Part shown: positions 18,787 to 28,627 of the stretch, one piece after another | Position numbering within the stretch: position 1 is the first letter of the stretch | How the letters are laid out: every line of letters begins with the position of its first letter | Assembly (NCBI GenBank): GCA_963708865.1 | Contig: CAVPUC010000004.1 | Coordinates: 868,001 to 932,000, forward strand | Source of the DNA: DAIDKA01 sp963708865 | GTDB lineage: Bacteria > Pseudomonadota > Gammaproteobacteria > Steroidobacterales > Steroidobacteraceae | Reading direction: 5' to 3' | DNA: 64,000 bases | Made by a program: the position numbers and the translations under genes | The notes under the pieces: model-generated | What the model was told of the DNA's origin: nothing | Seen by the model: the letters and a program-made list of their open reading frames with translations, nothing else | Database searches by the model: none

Positions 18787-20277
18787 TCAACGCTTCATGG
18801 CCTCGAAGAACTCGGCGTTGGACTTGGTGTCCTTCATCTTGTCGAGCAGGAACTCCACCGATGCGAGCTCGTCCATCGGGTGCAGGAGCTTGCGCAGAAT
18901 CCAGATCTTGGCAAGCTCGCCGTGATCGGTGATGAGTTCTTCCTTGCGCGTACCGGAGCGGTTGATGTTCACCGCCGGGAAGACGCGTTTTTCGGCGATG
19001 CGCCGGTCGAGGTGGATTTCGCTGTTGCCGGTACCCTTGAATTCCTCGTAGATCACATCATCCATCTTGGAGCCGGTATCGATGAGTGCGGTGGCCAGAA
19101 TGGTCAGACTGCCGCCCTCTTCGATATTGCGGGCCGCGCCGAAGAAGCGCTTGGGACGCTGCAGGGCATTGGCGTCCACGCCGCCCGTAAGCACCTTGCC
19201 GGATGAGGGCACCACGGTGTTGTAGGCGCGCGCCAGACGCGTGATCGAATCGAGCAGGATGACCACATCCTTCTTGTGCTCGACCAGGCGCTTGGCCTTC
19301 TCGATGACCATCTCGGCGACCTGCACGTGACGGGCCGCCGGCTCATCGAAGGTGCTGGAGACCACTTCGCCCTTCACGGTGCGCTGCATCTCGGTGACCT
19401 CCTCCGGGCGCTCATCGATGAGCAGCACGATCAGGTACACCTCAGGCTGGTTGTTGGTGATGGCGGTGGCGATGTTCTGCAGCAGCATGGTCTTGCCCGC
19501 TTTGGGCGGGGAGACGATCAGGCCGCGCTGGCCGCGGCCGATGGGCGACATCAGATCGATCATGCGGGCGGTCAGGTCCTCGGTGGACCCGTTGCCGCGC
19601 TCCAGCCGCAGGCGGCGCGTCGGATGCAGCGGTGTGAGATTCTCGAACAGCACCTTGTTGCGCGAGCTGTCCGGGGAGTCAAAGTTGATTTCACCGACCT
19701 TCAGCAGCGCAAAATACCGCTCGCCATCCTTGGGCGGACGGATGAGACCGGAGAGGGTGTCGCCGGTGCGCAGGTTGAAGCGGCGGATCTGGCTCGGGCT
19801 CACGTAGATGTCGTCAGGACCTGCCAGATAGGAGCTGTCGGAGGAGCGCAGGAAGCCGAAGCCATCCTGCAGGATCTCCAGCACGCCATCGCCGTAGATG
19901 TTCTCGCCGTTACGGGCGTGGGCCTTCAGGATCGAGAAGATGATGTCCTGCTTGCGCGAGCGGGCCATGCTCTCCAGGCCCATCGACTCGGCAAGCTTCA
20001 CCAGATCGGTGATCGGCCGGGACTTCAGCTCCGTCAGGTTCATGGAGCTGCGCGACTGGGTCAGCTCGGCGGCACTGATGACCTCGCCGTCCTCGCCCCC
20101 GTCAAACGCTTCGGGCTCCAGATCATCCGGACGCCCGTTCGCGCGGTTGCCGTCGCGATTGCCGTCACGGTTGTTGTTGCCGCCGCCGTTGTCGCGGTTG
20201 CCATCACGATTGCCGTTGCCATGGCGCGGGCCCTTGTTTGGCCGATTGCGCCCCTGATTGCCCAGATACCCTCTCAC
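18787..20277 (-). CDS. rho: Transcription termination factor Rho with long N-terminal extension
   Basis: A hexameric RNA-dependent ATPase that ends transcription. The canonical protein begins at MNLTELKSRPITDL (ATG at 20043) and includes the RNA-binding fold DGFGFLRS and the Walker A SPPKAGKTMLLQ. It continues with LLIDERPEEVTEM, LDSITRLARAYN and the Q/R-loop region KGTGNSEIHLDRR. The frame stays open 78 codons upstream to a GTG that overlaps the trxA stop and has AGGA eight bases before it, so translation probably starts there. That extension is Asn/Arg/Gly/Asp-rich, then acidic. Total 496 residues against about 419 in E. coli. Confidence 0.96.
   Translation of the reverse strand: MRGYLGNQGRNRPNKGPRHGNGNRDGNRDNGGGNNNRDGNRDGNRANGRPDDLEPEAFDGGEDGEVISAAELTQSRSSMNLTELKSRPITDLVKLAESMGLESMARSRKQDIIFSILKAHARNGENIYGDGVLEILQDGFGFLRSSDSSYLAGPDDIYVSPSQIRRFNLRTGDTLSGLIRPPKDGERYFALLKVGEINFDSPDSSRNKVLFENLTPLHPTRRLRLERGNGSTEDLTARMIDLMSPIGRGQRGLIVSPPKAGKTMLLQNIATAITNNQPEVYLIVLLIDERPEEVTEMQRTVKGEVVSSTFDEPAARHVQVAEMVIEKAKRLVEHKKDVVILLDSITRLARAYNTVVPSSGKVLTGGVDANALQRPKRFFGAARNIEEGGSLTILATALIDTGSKMDDVIYEEFKGTGNSEIHLDRRIAEKRVFPAVNINRSGTRKEELITDHGELAKIWILRKLLHPMDELASVEFLLDKMKDTKSNAEFFEAMKR
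20145..20225 (-). repeat. Short degenerate tandem repeat encoding the Rho N-terminal GNRDGNRD tract
   Basis: Imperfect 9-12 base units (variants of CGGTTGCCGTCGC on the + strand) are repeated through this stretch and encode alternating Gly, Asn, Arg and Asp. Such slippage-prone DNA could vary in copy number between strains. The unit boundaries were set by eye. Confidence 0.6.
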
Positions 20278-20639
20278 AGATTCGATCCTGCTTGACCGGC
20301 GACCCGCTCGGACAGATGCGATTCCAGGAAGGCGGACAACTGTGACTTGGACACGGCGCCCACCTTTTGGGCCTCGACGGACCCGTTCTTGAACAGAATA
20401 AGTGTTGGTATGCCGCGAATGCCGAACGTACGCGGCGTCTGCGGATTGGCATCGATATCGATCTTGGCGATTTTAAGGCGGTCCTTATATTCACCGGCGA
20501 TCTCATCGAGAATCGGGGCGATCATCTTGCAGGGGCCACACCATTCAGCCCAGAAATCCAGCAAGACGGGCTTGTCGGACTTCAGAACGTCCTGGCTAAA
20601 GGTGGCATCGGTGGTATGCACAATGTGCGAACTACTCAC
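20274..20639 (-). CDS. trxA: Thioredoxin 1
   Basis: A cytoplasmic disulfide reductase with the active site LDFWAEWCGPCKMIAP and the cis-Pro loop GIRGIPTLILFKNG. The start is set at the GTG giving MSSSHIVHTTDATF, because GGAGG lies nine bases before it and the product aligns with other thioredoxins. An ATG nine bases upstream directly abuts that GGAGG and is unlikely to be used. The stop overlaps the rho start. The trxA-rho order with rhlB divergent is the classical gammaproteobacterial arrangement. Confidence 0.96.
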   Translation of the reverse strand: MSSSHIVHTTDATFSQDVLKSDKPVLLDFWAEWCGPCKMIAPILDEIAGEYKDRLKIAKIDIDANPQTPRTFGIRGIPTLILFKNGSVEAQKVGAVSKSQLSAFLESHLSERVAGQAGSNL

Positions 20640-20964
20640 GCGGTTCATCCTCCATGGGAGAACTAAAAAAGTTCGGGTTGAGGGAAGGAAATTTGAGGCT
20701 TGGGCCTGTGATTTACAGGGGGTGTCTCCAGGGGGGCGACGGCGAAAGCCGTGCCAGAAACACCCGTTAAACGGTTACACTGTGATCTATAGTCTATGGA
20801 TAGAGGGAATGAAAAACTTGATGGCAGGTGGGGCTCCGTTTGGCCGCGACCTAAGGCTGCTTTTCGCCCAGTCGCAATAGAACCCCTGTCTTGAGTACCT
20901 TTTTAGCGCTTCCCATCGCCATTTTCAAGGCCCAATTCCGCAACCCCATGGTTCCCCACACACA
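20640..20964. other. Divergent trxA / rhlB intergenic region
   Basis: About 325 bases with no gene supported. It must hold the trxA-rho promoter on the - strand and the rhlB promoter on the + strand. A possible + strand -10 (TATAGT) lies near 20790, without a convincing -35. A stable hairpin sits in the middle and is listed separately. Confidence 0.6.
20720..20765 (+). promoter_or_regulatory. Structured hairpin with GAAA tetraloop between trxA and rhlB
   Basis: The outer arms GGGTGT (20720-20725) and ACACCC (20760-20765) pair. Inside, GGC, a bulged G, then ACGGC pair with GCCGT and GCC around a GAAA loop at 20744-20747. GNRA loops are common in functional RNAs, and the GAAA form appears only if the + strand is transcribed. 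No T tract follows, so it is not a simple terminator. It could be an rhlB leader element or part of a small RNA. I do not recognise a named riboswitch. Confidence 0.45.
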
Positions 20965-22276
20965 ATGAGTGACCTGCCTCCCACTTCTACGCGATTTGAC
21001 ACCCTGGGGCTGGACGCCTCGCTGCTCGCCGGCATCCACGGCGCCGGCTTCACCCACGGCACGCCGATCCAGTCCCAGACGCTTCCGGTAGCCCTCACCG
21101 GCCGGGATGTGGCCGGCCAGGCCCAGACCGGCACCGGCAAGACCGCCGCGTTCCTGATCGCGCTGTACAACCTGCTGCTCACCAGACCGGCGCCGCCCGG
21201 GCGGACCCCGACCTCCGTCCGCGCACTGGTCGTCGCGCCGACGCGGGAGCTGGCGGTGCAGATCCATCATGATGCCGAAATACTCGGCAAGCATACCGGC
21301 CTGCGCACCGCCGTCGTCTACGGTGGCACCGACTACGAGAAGCAGCGCCGCCAGCTCGAGGGCGGCATCGATGTACTGATCGGCACGCCGGGACGGCTCA
21401 TCGACTACTTCAAGCAGCATGTGTTTGACCTGCGCCATGCCCAGGTTCTGGTGCTGGATGAAGCCGATCGGATGTTCGACCTCGGGATTCATCGCCGACA
21501 TCCGCTTCCTGATGCGCCGGCTGCCGCCGCCGGAGCGGCGCCTGTCGATGCTGTTCTCCGCGACGCTCTCGCAGCGGGTGCTGGAACTCGCCTACGAGCA
21601 CATGAACAACCCGGAACTGGTGCGCATCGAGCCGGACAAGATGACGGTCGATCGGGTCCGGCAGATCATGTACTACCCCTCGATGGAGGAGAAGCTGCCG
21701 CTGCTGATCGCGCTCTTGCGCCAGGCCGACGCCCGGCGGACCATGATATTCGTCAATACCAAGCGCATGGCCGAGCGGCTCGAAACGGTGCTCAACGCCA
21801 ACGGCTTCAATGCCCAGGCGATCTCCGGGGACGTGCCGCAGCCCAAGCGGTTGCGTTTCCTGCGTGATTTCCACAATGGCGATCTGGCGGTGCTGATCGC
21901 CACCGATGTGGCGTCCCGCGGCCTGCACATCCCCGATGTCAGCCATGTCTTTAATTTCGACCTGCCGCAGGATGCGCCGGACTATGTGCATCGCATCGGT
22001 CGCACGGCCCGTGCCGGCGCCGAGGGGGATGCCATCAGCTTCGCCTGCGAGGAGTTCGCGGTGTCACTGCCGGAGATCGAGGCCTACATCGGTCACAAGG
22101 TGCCCTACTCGCCCATTGATCCGGAGCTGCTCGCCACCGTGCAGCTGGCGCCGGGCACGCAGCGCGAAGCCCATTCGGGCGGCCATGGCGGCCGCCGCGG
22201 CGGCGGCGGGCGCCCGCCTGCACGCCGGCGGCCCACTGGAGCGGGCGGCCCGCGGCGCCGCCCGGGTGGCCACTAG
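20965..22276 (+). CDS. rhlB: ATP-dependent RNA helicase RhlB (one frame break)
   Basis: A DEAD-box helicase, the degradosome RNA unwindase in E. coli. Domain 1: PIQSQTLPVALTGRDVAGQ, AQTGTGKTAAF, VLDEADRMFDLG. Domain 2: MLFSATLSQRV, IFVNTKRMAERL, LIATDVASRGLHIP, YVHRIGRTARAG. The RhlB-specific stretch ACEEFAVSLPEIEAYIGHK and a basic Gly/Arg/Pro-rich tail are present. The frame changes near the GGG at 21484-21486; dropping one G restores DLGFIADIRF and a protein of about 436 residues. Its position divergent from trxA-rho matches E. coli. Confidence 0.95.
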
Positions 22277-22956
22277 CGCAAGCCCGAATCCGGACCGGCG
22301 AGGTCCGTGAGTCGATTCACTGCGGGCCAGGGATCATGGTCGCGCACCGTCCCTTCGGAGTCCGGGTGGCGCAGGCCGATCACCCAGCGGATGCCGGCGG
22401 CGCGCGCCGCCGCCAGCACCGCGGGACTGTCATCCACGAACAGGGTGCGTTGCGGGTCGAACGGCTCGATGCGGCGCACGCTCTCCCAGAACCGCGCATC
22501 CTCCTTCGGCCAGGCGAAACTGTGCGAGCTGAACACCGCATCGAGGTAGGCCGATAGGCCGGTGCGCTCCTCCTTGATCGCCAGCGACTGCGGATGGGCG
22601 TTGGTGAACAGCACCAGGCGCTTGCCGTTGCGGCGCAGGGTTTCCAGGAACTGCGGCACCCCGGCGAGCCATTGCACCTCGTGCATCGAGGCGCGTTTGA
22701 GCGCCGCGACATCCAGCTCAAGCTCCCGACTCCAGAAGGCCACGCTGTACCAGTCCAAAGTGCCTTCGCGCTCACGGAAGCGCGGCACGAGCTGCGCGCG
22801 CGCCTCCTCGAGGCTGATACCCCGCGCGTGCGCCCAGGCGAGCGGAATGGTGTGCCGCCAGAAGCGCGTATCAAACGCCAGATCGAGCAGCGTGCCGTCA
22901 AGATCGAGCAGCACCGTGTCGATGGCGGACCAGTCGGGAAGGTCGGGTCGAGTCAT
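22273..22956 (-). CDS. yrfG: HAD-family GMP/IMP nucleotidase (YrfG type)
   Basis: Dephosphorylates purine 5'-monophosphates in E. coli. The nucleophile motif VLLDLDGTLLDLAFDTRFW, motif II LFTNAHPQSLA and motif IV TLFVDDSPAVLAAA are intact and align with YrfG, including EGTLDWYSVAFWS. The start MTRPDLPDW gives 227 residues, close to the E. coli length; the frame continues 32 codons upstream without homology. The stop overlaps the rhlB stop by four bases, so the two genes are convergent. Confidence 0.88.
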   Translation of the reverse strand: MTRPDLPDWSAIDTVLLDLDGTLLDLAFDTRFWRHTIPLAWAHARGISLEEARAQLVPRFREREGTLDWYSVAFWSRELELDVAALKRASMHEVQWLAGVPQFLETLRRNGKRLVLFTNAHPQSLAIKEERTGLSAYLDAVFSSHSFAWPKEDARFWESVRRIEPFDPQRTLFVDDSPAVLAAARAAGIRWVIGLRHPDSEGTVRDHDPWPAVNRLTDLAGPDSGLR

Positions 22957-23063
22957 TGCGTTGCGCAGCATATCGCGCCAATGGCGTCCGTCCAGCGCCT
23001 CCGTTAAGCTAGCTGGATTGAATATCGCGCAATCGGCGGCGAGTCCGCACAATTCGACCGGCT

Positions 23064-23288
23064 ATGGCGGATAACGAAGACAACGTCGATCGCGAACTGT
23101 TCCGCAATATCGAGAAACTGCGCGCCCTGCGGATCGCGCATCGTGATCTCGATGATGTCATTCACCGCCTCTCCTTGGACATGCACATCGATGAGTTGCA
23201 GTTGAAGCGTCTCAAGAAACGCAAACTGATGCTCAAGGATCAGATCACGATTCTCGAAAGCCAGCTCATCCCGGACCTGAACGCTTAG
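23064..23288 (+). CDS. DUF465 (YdcH-like) small coiled-coil protein
   Basis: A 74-residue, strongly charged, all-helical protein. The family core is visible: LRIAHRDLDDVIHRLS, then DELQLKRLKKRKLMLKDQI. Such proteins form short coiled-coil hairpins. Their role is unknown. A convergently oriented yrfG lies upstream across a gap and the MscS gene follows by 21 bases on the same strand. Confidence 0.85.
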   Translation: MADNEDNVDRELFRNIEKLRALRIAHRDLDDVIHRLSLDMHIDELQLKRLKKRKLMLKDQITILESQLIPDLNA

Positions 23289-23309
23289 CTCGCGCGCACC
23301 AGCCACGCA

Positions 23310-24653
23310 ATGGACAGCGCCAGCAGCGGAATCCGGGTCTTCTTCGCGCAGCTGGCTTCGCCCCAGGTGCTGACGGAGATCCTATCGATCGTCGTGGCCG
23401 CGGCGCTCGCCGTGGCCGGCGGGCGCTATGCCCGCATCTGGATCCAGCGCTCGCGCCGCACTGACGACCATACCTGGCTGGGCGCAAGCCTCGAGGCCAC
23501 GGTGCTCGCGGCGCCGATGTTCATCGGCATCCTCGCGCTGTTCCTGCTGCACCTGTTGCTGTCGCGCTATGGCGCGCGCGCCGACCTTCTGTACGTCGCG
23601 CTCGAGCTCACCCTGGCGCTGGCCGTGGTGCGGCTGGGCACCTACGCCATGCGCCTGATGCTGGGGCGGGAAACCTGGTTTGACGCCTGGGAGGGCCGCA
23701 TCGCGGTCGCGGTCTGGCTGGTCATCGCCCTGGAGCTGCTCGGCTGGTTGGAGAAGATCCAGGGCACGCTTGAGCGCGTCCACCTGATTCCGGGGCGCAA
23801 CATGTTCACGCTCTGGGAGCTGGTCAAGGGCATCGTGGTGGTCACGGTGTTCGTGTTCGTGACCACCTTCGTGGCCCGGACCGTGGAACGGCGCCTGATG
23901 CGCCTCAATTCCATCGCGCTCTCCACCCGCATCGGCATATCAAAGTTCACCTACTTTGTGCTGCTCGGCATCGGCGTGCTGCTGGGAATCAATGCCGCGG
24001 GCGTCGATGTCACCACCTTGAACGTGCTCACCGGCGGCATCGGCATCGGTCTGGGCTTCGGCCTGCAGACGATCGCCGGCAATTTCGTCAGCGGCTTTGT
24101 GCTGCTGATCGACAAGTCCATCAAGCCCGGGGATGTGATCAGCTTCACCGGTCACACCGGCACCAGCACCGAGAACTTCGGCTGGGTGCAGGAACTGCGC
24201 GGCCGCTATGTCGTCGTGCGCGACCGCGACGGGGTCGAGACGCTGGTCCCCAATCAGAATCTGATCACCAATTCGGTCATCAACTGGAGCTATTCGGACA
24301 AGCGGGTGCGGCTGCGGCTGCCGGTGATGATCAGCTATGACGATGACCCGGAGGTCGCGCTCGAGGCGCTGCTCGAGGCCGTCCGGGACCACCCCCGGAT
24401 CCTGCGCGAGCCCGCCCCGGTGTCGCGGCTGATGGCGTTCGAGGACTACGGCATGCGCCTGGAGGTGCGGTTCTGGATTGCCGACCCGATGAACGGCGTC
24501 AACAACGTGCGCTCGGACGTGAACCGCGCGATCTGGCGCGTGTTCCGCAGCCGCCACATCAAGATGCCGGTGGCGCAGCGCGAGCTGCGGATACTGCCGC
24601 CCGCTGAGCGTCAGGGTACGCCGACAGATGAGGGGCGGCCCGGCCCCCTGTAG
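23310..24653 (+). CDS. MscS-family mechanosensitive channel
   Basis: A 447-residue inner-membrane channel that would open under membrane tension and release osmolytes. About five hydrophobic segments precede the pore helix, recognised by GVDVTTLNVLTGGIGIGLG and LQTIAGNFVSGFVLLI. The beta domain follows (IKPGDVISFTGHTG, LVPNQNLITNSVINWS) and then the mixed C-terminal domain ending in VPVAQREL-like sequence (KMPVAQRELRIL). It is longer than E. coli MscS (286) because of extra N-terminal helices. The osmotic role is inferred from the family. Confidence 0.93.
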   Translation: MDSASSGIRVFFAQLASPQVLTEILSIVVAAALAVAGGRYARIWIQRSRRTDDHTWLGASLEATVLAAPMFIGILALFLLHLLLSRYGARADLLYVALELTLALAVVRLGTYAMRLMLGRETWFDAWEGRIAVAVWLVIALELLGWLEKIQGTLERVHLIPGRNMFTLWELVKGIVVVTVFVFVTTFVARTVERRLMRLNSIALSTRIGISKFTYFVLLGIGVLLGINAAGVDVTTLNVLTGGIGIGLGFGLQTIAGNFVSGFVLLIDKSIKPGDVISFTGHTGTSTENFGWVQELRGRYVVVRDRDGVETLVPNQNLITNSVINWSYSDKRVRLRLPVMISYDDDPEVALEALLEAVRDHPRILREPAPVSRLMAFEDYGMRLEVRFWIADPMNGVNNVRSDVNRAIWRVFRSRHIKMPVAQRELRILPPAERQGTPTDEGRPGPL

Positions 24654-24664
24654 ACTCAGCGCCT

Positions 24665-25090
24665 ATGCCGCTTATCGTTTCTGAATGGCTGGTCGTGCCG
24701 GATGCGGATCTGAGCTTCAGCGCCATCCGCTCGCCGGGACCTGGCGGCCAGAATGTCAACAAGGTGGCGACCGCGGTGCAGATGCGGTTCGACCTCGCGA
24801 ACACCCAGGCTTTGAACGCCGGGGTCAAACAGCGGATCCGCGCGCGCGCCGGGCACCGGCTGAATGACGATGGCACGCTCTTGTTCGTGGCGCGCGCCCA
24901 CCGCTCGCAGGAGCGCAACCGGGCCGATGCCCTGGAGCGGCTGCGGCAGCTGATCCTCGCCGCACTCGAGCCCCCGCGCCCCCGCAAGGCCACCCGTCCG
25001 ACCAAGGCCTCGAAGGAACGGCGCCTGGTGGGGAAAGCGCACCAGCAACGGCGCAAGGTGCTACGCGGCCGGGTCCGCGGCGAGGATTGA
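24665..25090 (+). CDS. arfB: Alternative ribosome-rescue factor ArfB
   Basis: Hydrolyses peptidyl-tRNA on ribosomes stalled at mRNA ends. The release-factor GGQ motif is present in IRSPGPGGQNVNKVAT. The basic C-terminal tail (KATRPTKASKERRLVGK, then HQQRRKVLRGR) would enter the empty mRNA channel. The length of 141 residues matches the family. It begins 11 bases after the MscS gene, so the two may be cotranscribed. Confidence 0.94.
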   Translation: MPLIVSEWLVVPDADLSFSAIRSPGPGGQNVNKVATAVQMRFDLANTQALNAGVKQRIRARAGHRLNDDGTLLFVARAHRSQERNRADALERLRQLILAALEPPRPRKATRPTKASKERRLVGKAHQQRRKVLRGRVRGED

Positions 25091-25091
25091 T

Positions 25092-26195
25092 CTAAGGCGC
25101 GGCGGGCTCGTCCCAGCCGGGGTCCATGTGATAGGGCACCCCCAGCGTCAGCATCTGGATGCGGCGCACGGTCCCCGCTTCGATCCGCAACACCATCAGC
25201 GCCTCGATACTCGCCGGCTGCGCGAGCGCCCGCGAGGAGAGCGTATGGCCCTGCGTCAGCCGCAGCGCGCGGGTGCCCGCCTGATCAAGGTTCGCCCACA
25301 GCACCACCGTGCCGTACTCCGGATCGATGGCCACCACACGACGATGATGAATGCGGGAAATGGAGGAAAAATAGCCGCTCTGCAGCTGCTGGCGACACCC
25401 CAGGGCGGCGAGATTGAAGTGACTGTCGCCGATCAGCACCTTGGGGTTGCCGCTGACTCGCGCACCGTTTTCATACCGGACGCAGTCCTCGGCGACGGGC
25501 AGCGTCGCTTTGGGATCAAAGTGCGCCAGGGCGTTCAGCCACTCCAGGGCGACGCCGCTCAGTTGCTCACGGGTCGCCCGCTGCGGCGCGGGCAGCGGCA
25601 CCAGCCAGGCGGAGTCGGCGGCGGCGCGCGAGTTGGTGGCGTCAACGCCGGCGTCGCTCCATTCGGGACCGGCGCCCTTGCGGTAGAAGAGGGTCTCCAC
25701 TTCGCTGATGCGGCGGTCACGCACCTTCAGGCGCACGGCCATCAGCACCAGGTTGTCGAACTCCCGCATGGTGCCCACAAAGGTAATCTGCTGCGTCTGC
25801 GGGTCAGGATAGAACTGCTGGGCGGCGCCGACGCCGCTCGCGGTGTTCCAGAAGCCGTCCCCGAGCTGCAGCTCCTGCCCGTCCTCCGTGAAGCGGACGT
25901 GCTCATCCAGGTTCAGCAGCTTCGGATCATGCGCGACCACCGCCTTCAGGTAGCTGTCCGCCGCGGCCTGCAGGCAGGCGCGGTCACACAGCAGCAGCGG
26001 GTCCTGCACGGGCGCCGAGGAGCCTTCGGTGCTGGCGGTTGCGATGCGGCTGCGCCCCGCCCGCTCCCGGGTATGGCCAGCCACAGGCCGGTCGCGATCA
26101 TCGGCGGCCGGATCGGCCTGCGCCTGCCGTGCCGGGGCAAACGTCAGCAACGCGGCAGCGAGCGCGATCACGGTCGTGCATCGAAGATCCAGCAT
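25092..26195 (-). CDS. Exported protein with two NTF2-like (SnoaL-type) repeats, function unknown
   Basis: 367 residues with a signal peptide (VIALAAALLTFAPARQAQA). Two similar alpha/beta segments can be seen. The first is around CDRACLQAAADSYLKAVVAH with HVRFTEDGQELQLGDGFW. The second is around LSGVALEWLNALAHFDPKA with CVRYENGARVSGN. Each looks like the opening helix and strand of an NTF2-like fold, resembling proteins labelled DUF8021. It lies 10 bases after plsB on the same strand, so it may be the last gene of that envelope operon. No catalytic role can be assigned. Confidence 0.6.
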   Translation of the reverse strand: MLDLRCTTVIALAAALLTFAPARQAQADPAADDRDRPVAGHTRERAGRSRIATASTEGSSAPVQDPLLLCDRACLQAAADSYLKAVVAHDPKLLNLDEHVRFTEDGQELQLGDGFWNTASGVGAAQQFYPDPQTQQITFVGTMREFDNLVLMAVRLKVRDRRISEVETLFYRKGAGPEWSDAGVDATNSRAAADSAWLVPLPAPQRATREQLSGVALEWLNALAHFDPKATLPVAEDCVRYENGARVSGNPKVLIGDSHFNLAALGCRQQLQSGYFSSISRIHHRRVVAIDPEYGTVVLWANLDQAGTRALRLTQGHTLSSRALAQPASIEALMVLRIEAGTVRRIQMLTLGVPYHMDPGWDEPAAP

Positions 26196-26205
26196 GCTCC
26201 TTCCT

Positions 26206-28624
26206 CTAAGAATGCGTCACCTGCAGGATACTGTGGCGCAGTTCCTCGTTGAGCACCACCTGCGCATCGGCCGCCACATGCATCAGGACCTCGTCGAACT
26301 CGAGCTTGCCGGCGCCCGTGGCGCGGACCACGCGACGCTTGCGCAACAGGTCGATGAAGTTCTCGAACAGCGCCCGGTCGAAGAACTCCGGGGAATTGAA
26401 GCCGTACAGCAGCGACATGCGCTGGGCCATCAGATGACAGCGCTCCTCCAGCTGTGACTGGCTGATCTGGCCGCTGCCCGCCTGCAGCAAAAGCGAGATG
26501 GCCAGATAGTAACGTTCAATGGTCTGGATGGTGGACTGCTGCAGCAAGGATAGCTGCATCGCCTGCGGGGAGGTCGGCGCCGAGCGGCACCAGTCGCCCG
26601 CGGCGTTGTGCTCCAGCAGCCCCTGCGCCTCAAGCGTCACCAGCATCGCATCGAGCGCGGCGGGGACCTCCTCCTCCGGCCAGATCAGGAAAAGTTCCGC
26701 CGCAATGTACGGATAGATGCGGCCGGTGAGCCGCAGGATGTCCGCGTGGTTCATCGAGGCGTTGCCGGCAAAGGCGCATGCGATCAGCGAGGGCAGCGCG
26801 AACAGGTGCACGATGTTGTTGCGGTAATAGGCGGCGAGCACCGCGGCCTCATCGCTCATCTGCACCAGATCCCCAAGCGGGTGCGCACGGCGCGTGATGA
26901 CCTTCATTTCCTCGCCGTAGGCGACGATCTGCTGCGCCGACAGGTCGGTCACGGTCACATGAGCGCTGTAGGGACAGTCGGCAAGCAGGGCCTTGAGCAG
27001 GTTCAACTGGCGCAGCAGGTCGGCGGCGACCAGGGTGCGGCGCGGCGAGGCGAGCAGCGCCACGCCCAAAAGGCCAATGGGGGTCACCGCAGCCGCCGCA
27101 TTGATGTTGCGCATCACCTGCGTCGCCAGCTCCGCCACCGCCGCGTTCAGCCATGGCAGTCGGCCCTCCTCGGCCGTCAGGCGGGTGCGCCACTCGCCGT
27201 CATGGCGGTCGAGCAGCGCATCCAGATGAATGGGCTCGCCAATGTTGACGTGCACCTTGCCGAACTTTTCCTTCAGCCGCGGCAGCGTACGCAGCAGACC
27301 GAAGAAACTCTCCTTCTCCTTGGCCTTGCCGGAGAGCTCCCCGATGTAGGTGTCAGCCTCCATGATGCGCTCGTAGCCGAAGTACACCGGCAGGAACACG
27401 ATGGGCCGCACCGGCGCGCGCAGAAACCCCCGCAGCGTCATGGTCAGCATGCCGGTCTTGGGCTGCAGCAGCCGCCCGGTACGGCTGCGCCCCCCCTCGA
27501 TGAAGTACTCGATGGAGTGGCCGCGGGCCATGATCGCCGCGAGGTAGCTCATGAACACGATCATGTACAGGGCATTGCCGCGCAGACTTCTGCGGATGAA
27601 GAACGCCCCGCCCTTGCGCAGGTAGCGACCGACCAGCGGCATGTTGAGATTCAAGCCGGCGGCGATGTGCGGAATGGCGTAGCCATTGCGATAGATGACA
27701 TATGACAGCAGCAGATAGTCCATGTGGCTGCGATGGCAGGGCACGTAGATGATCTCATGGCCATCGGCGACCTTCGCCAGCGCCTCGGCATTGCCAAAAT
27801 CCACGCCATCGTAGATTCGCGTCCACAGCCAGCTGAACACCCGCTCGAGGAAGCGCACGAAGGCCGGAGAATAATTGGCGGCGATCTCATAGGCGAGCTT
27901 GCGCGCCCGGATCAGGCCCGCGCGCCGGGTGATCCTCTTCTCTCGCACCTCGAGTGCCACGGCCGCGCGCACCGCCCGCGTGCGCAGGATCCGTCCGACG
28001 ATGGTGCGACGGTGCGACAGATCAGGACCGATGCGCGCCGCGCGCTGGCGCGCGTAACGCACCCGCAATGCCCGGGCGACCCGTCGACATTGCACCACGG
28101 TCGGCGCCTCCCCACCCAGGAGGCTGCGCAGTGAAATCGGCTCATCGAGCTCGAGCAGGGTATTGCGCCCGTTGAAGATTACCTGGAAGAAGCGGCGCAC
28201 CCGTGAGGTGATGACCCAGTCATCCGCCAGCAGCAATCGGAACCAGGAGGCCTCGCGCTGCGGCGCGCGTCCCCAGAAGACGGCCGCCGGCACCAGGTCC
28301 ACATCCACGGTCGGAATCTGTCCGCAGCACATCCACCAGCTTGGCCAGCAGCGGCGGCGGCCGTCGATCCAGCGGTTCGGCGCCGCGCGGATCAAGATAA
28401 AAAAACGAGCGCAGCTCTGGGCTTTGCGCCAGCAGCCGCTTGCGCGGCCGCGGCAGCTTCAGTTTCACGCAGGCGGCGTGCAGGACCGCAAAATCGGTGA
28501 GGCTGCGGTGCTCCATCACATAGCAGACCGGCCTGCCGCGCCCGAGCAGCCGCGCCGCCGCATCCGCGGGCAGCGTGGTGAAGCGCACCCACAGCGTCAG
28601 GATCCGTCGCAGCAGCCACGCCAT
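26206..28624 (-). CDS. plsB: Glycerol-3-phosphate acyltransferase PlsB (one frame break)
   Basis: A membrane-bound enzyme that acylates glycerol 3-phosphate at sn-1, the first step of phospholipid synthesis. The catalytic HX4D motif is in PCHRSHMDYLLLSY (near residue 295). The other acyltransferase blocks GGAFFIRRSLRGN, YFIEGGRSRTGRLLQPK and PVYFGYERIMEA are intact. The first 100 residues lie in a different frame from the rest, with the switch near 28318-28322. Dropping one base gives about 805 residues (E. coli 807). PlsB is normally essential, so a sequencing indel is likely. It starts three bases after the hydrolase gene stop. Confidence 0.94.
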
Positions 28625-28627
28625 CGC

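Noticed and set aside
21419..22276. The second half of rhlB as a separate helicase gene
   Set aside because: Its first residues in that frame are nonsense, and removing one base joins it seamlessly to the first half with the DEAD box and the DLGFI motif.
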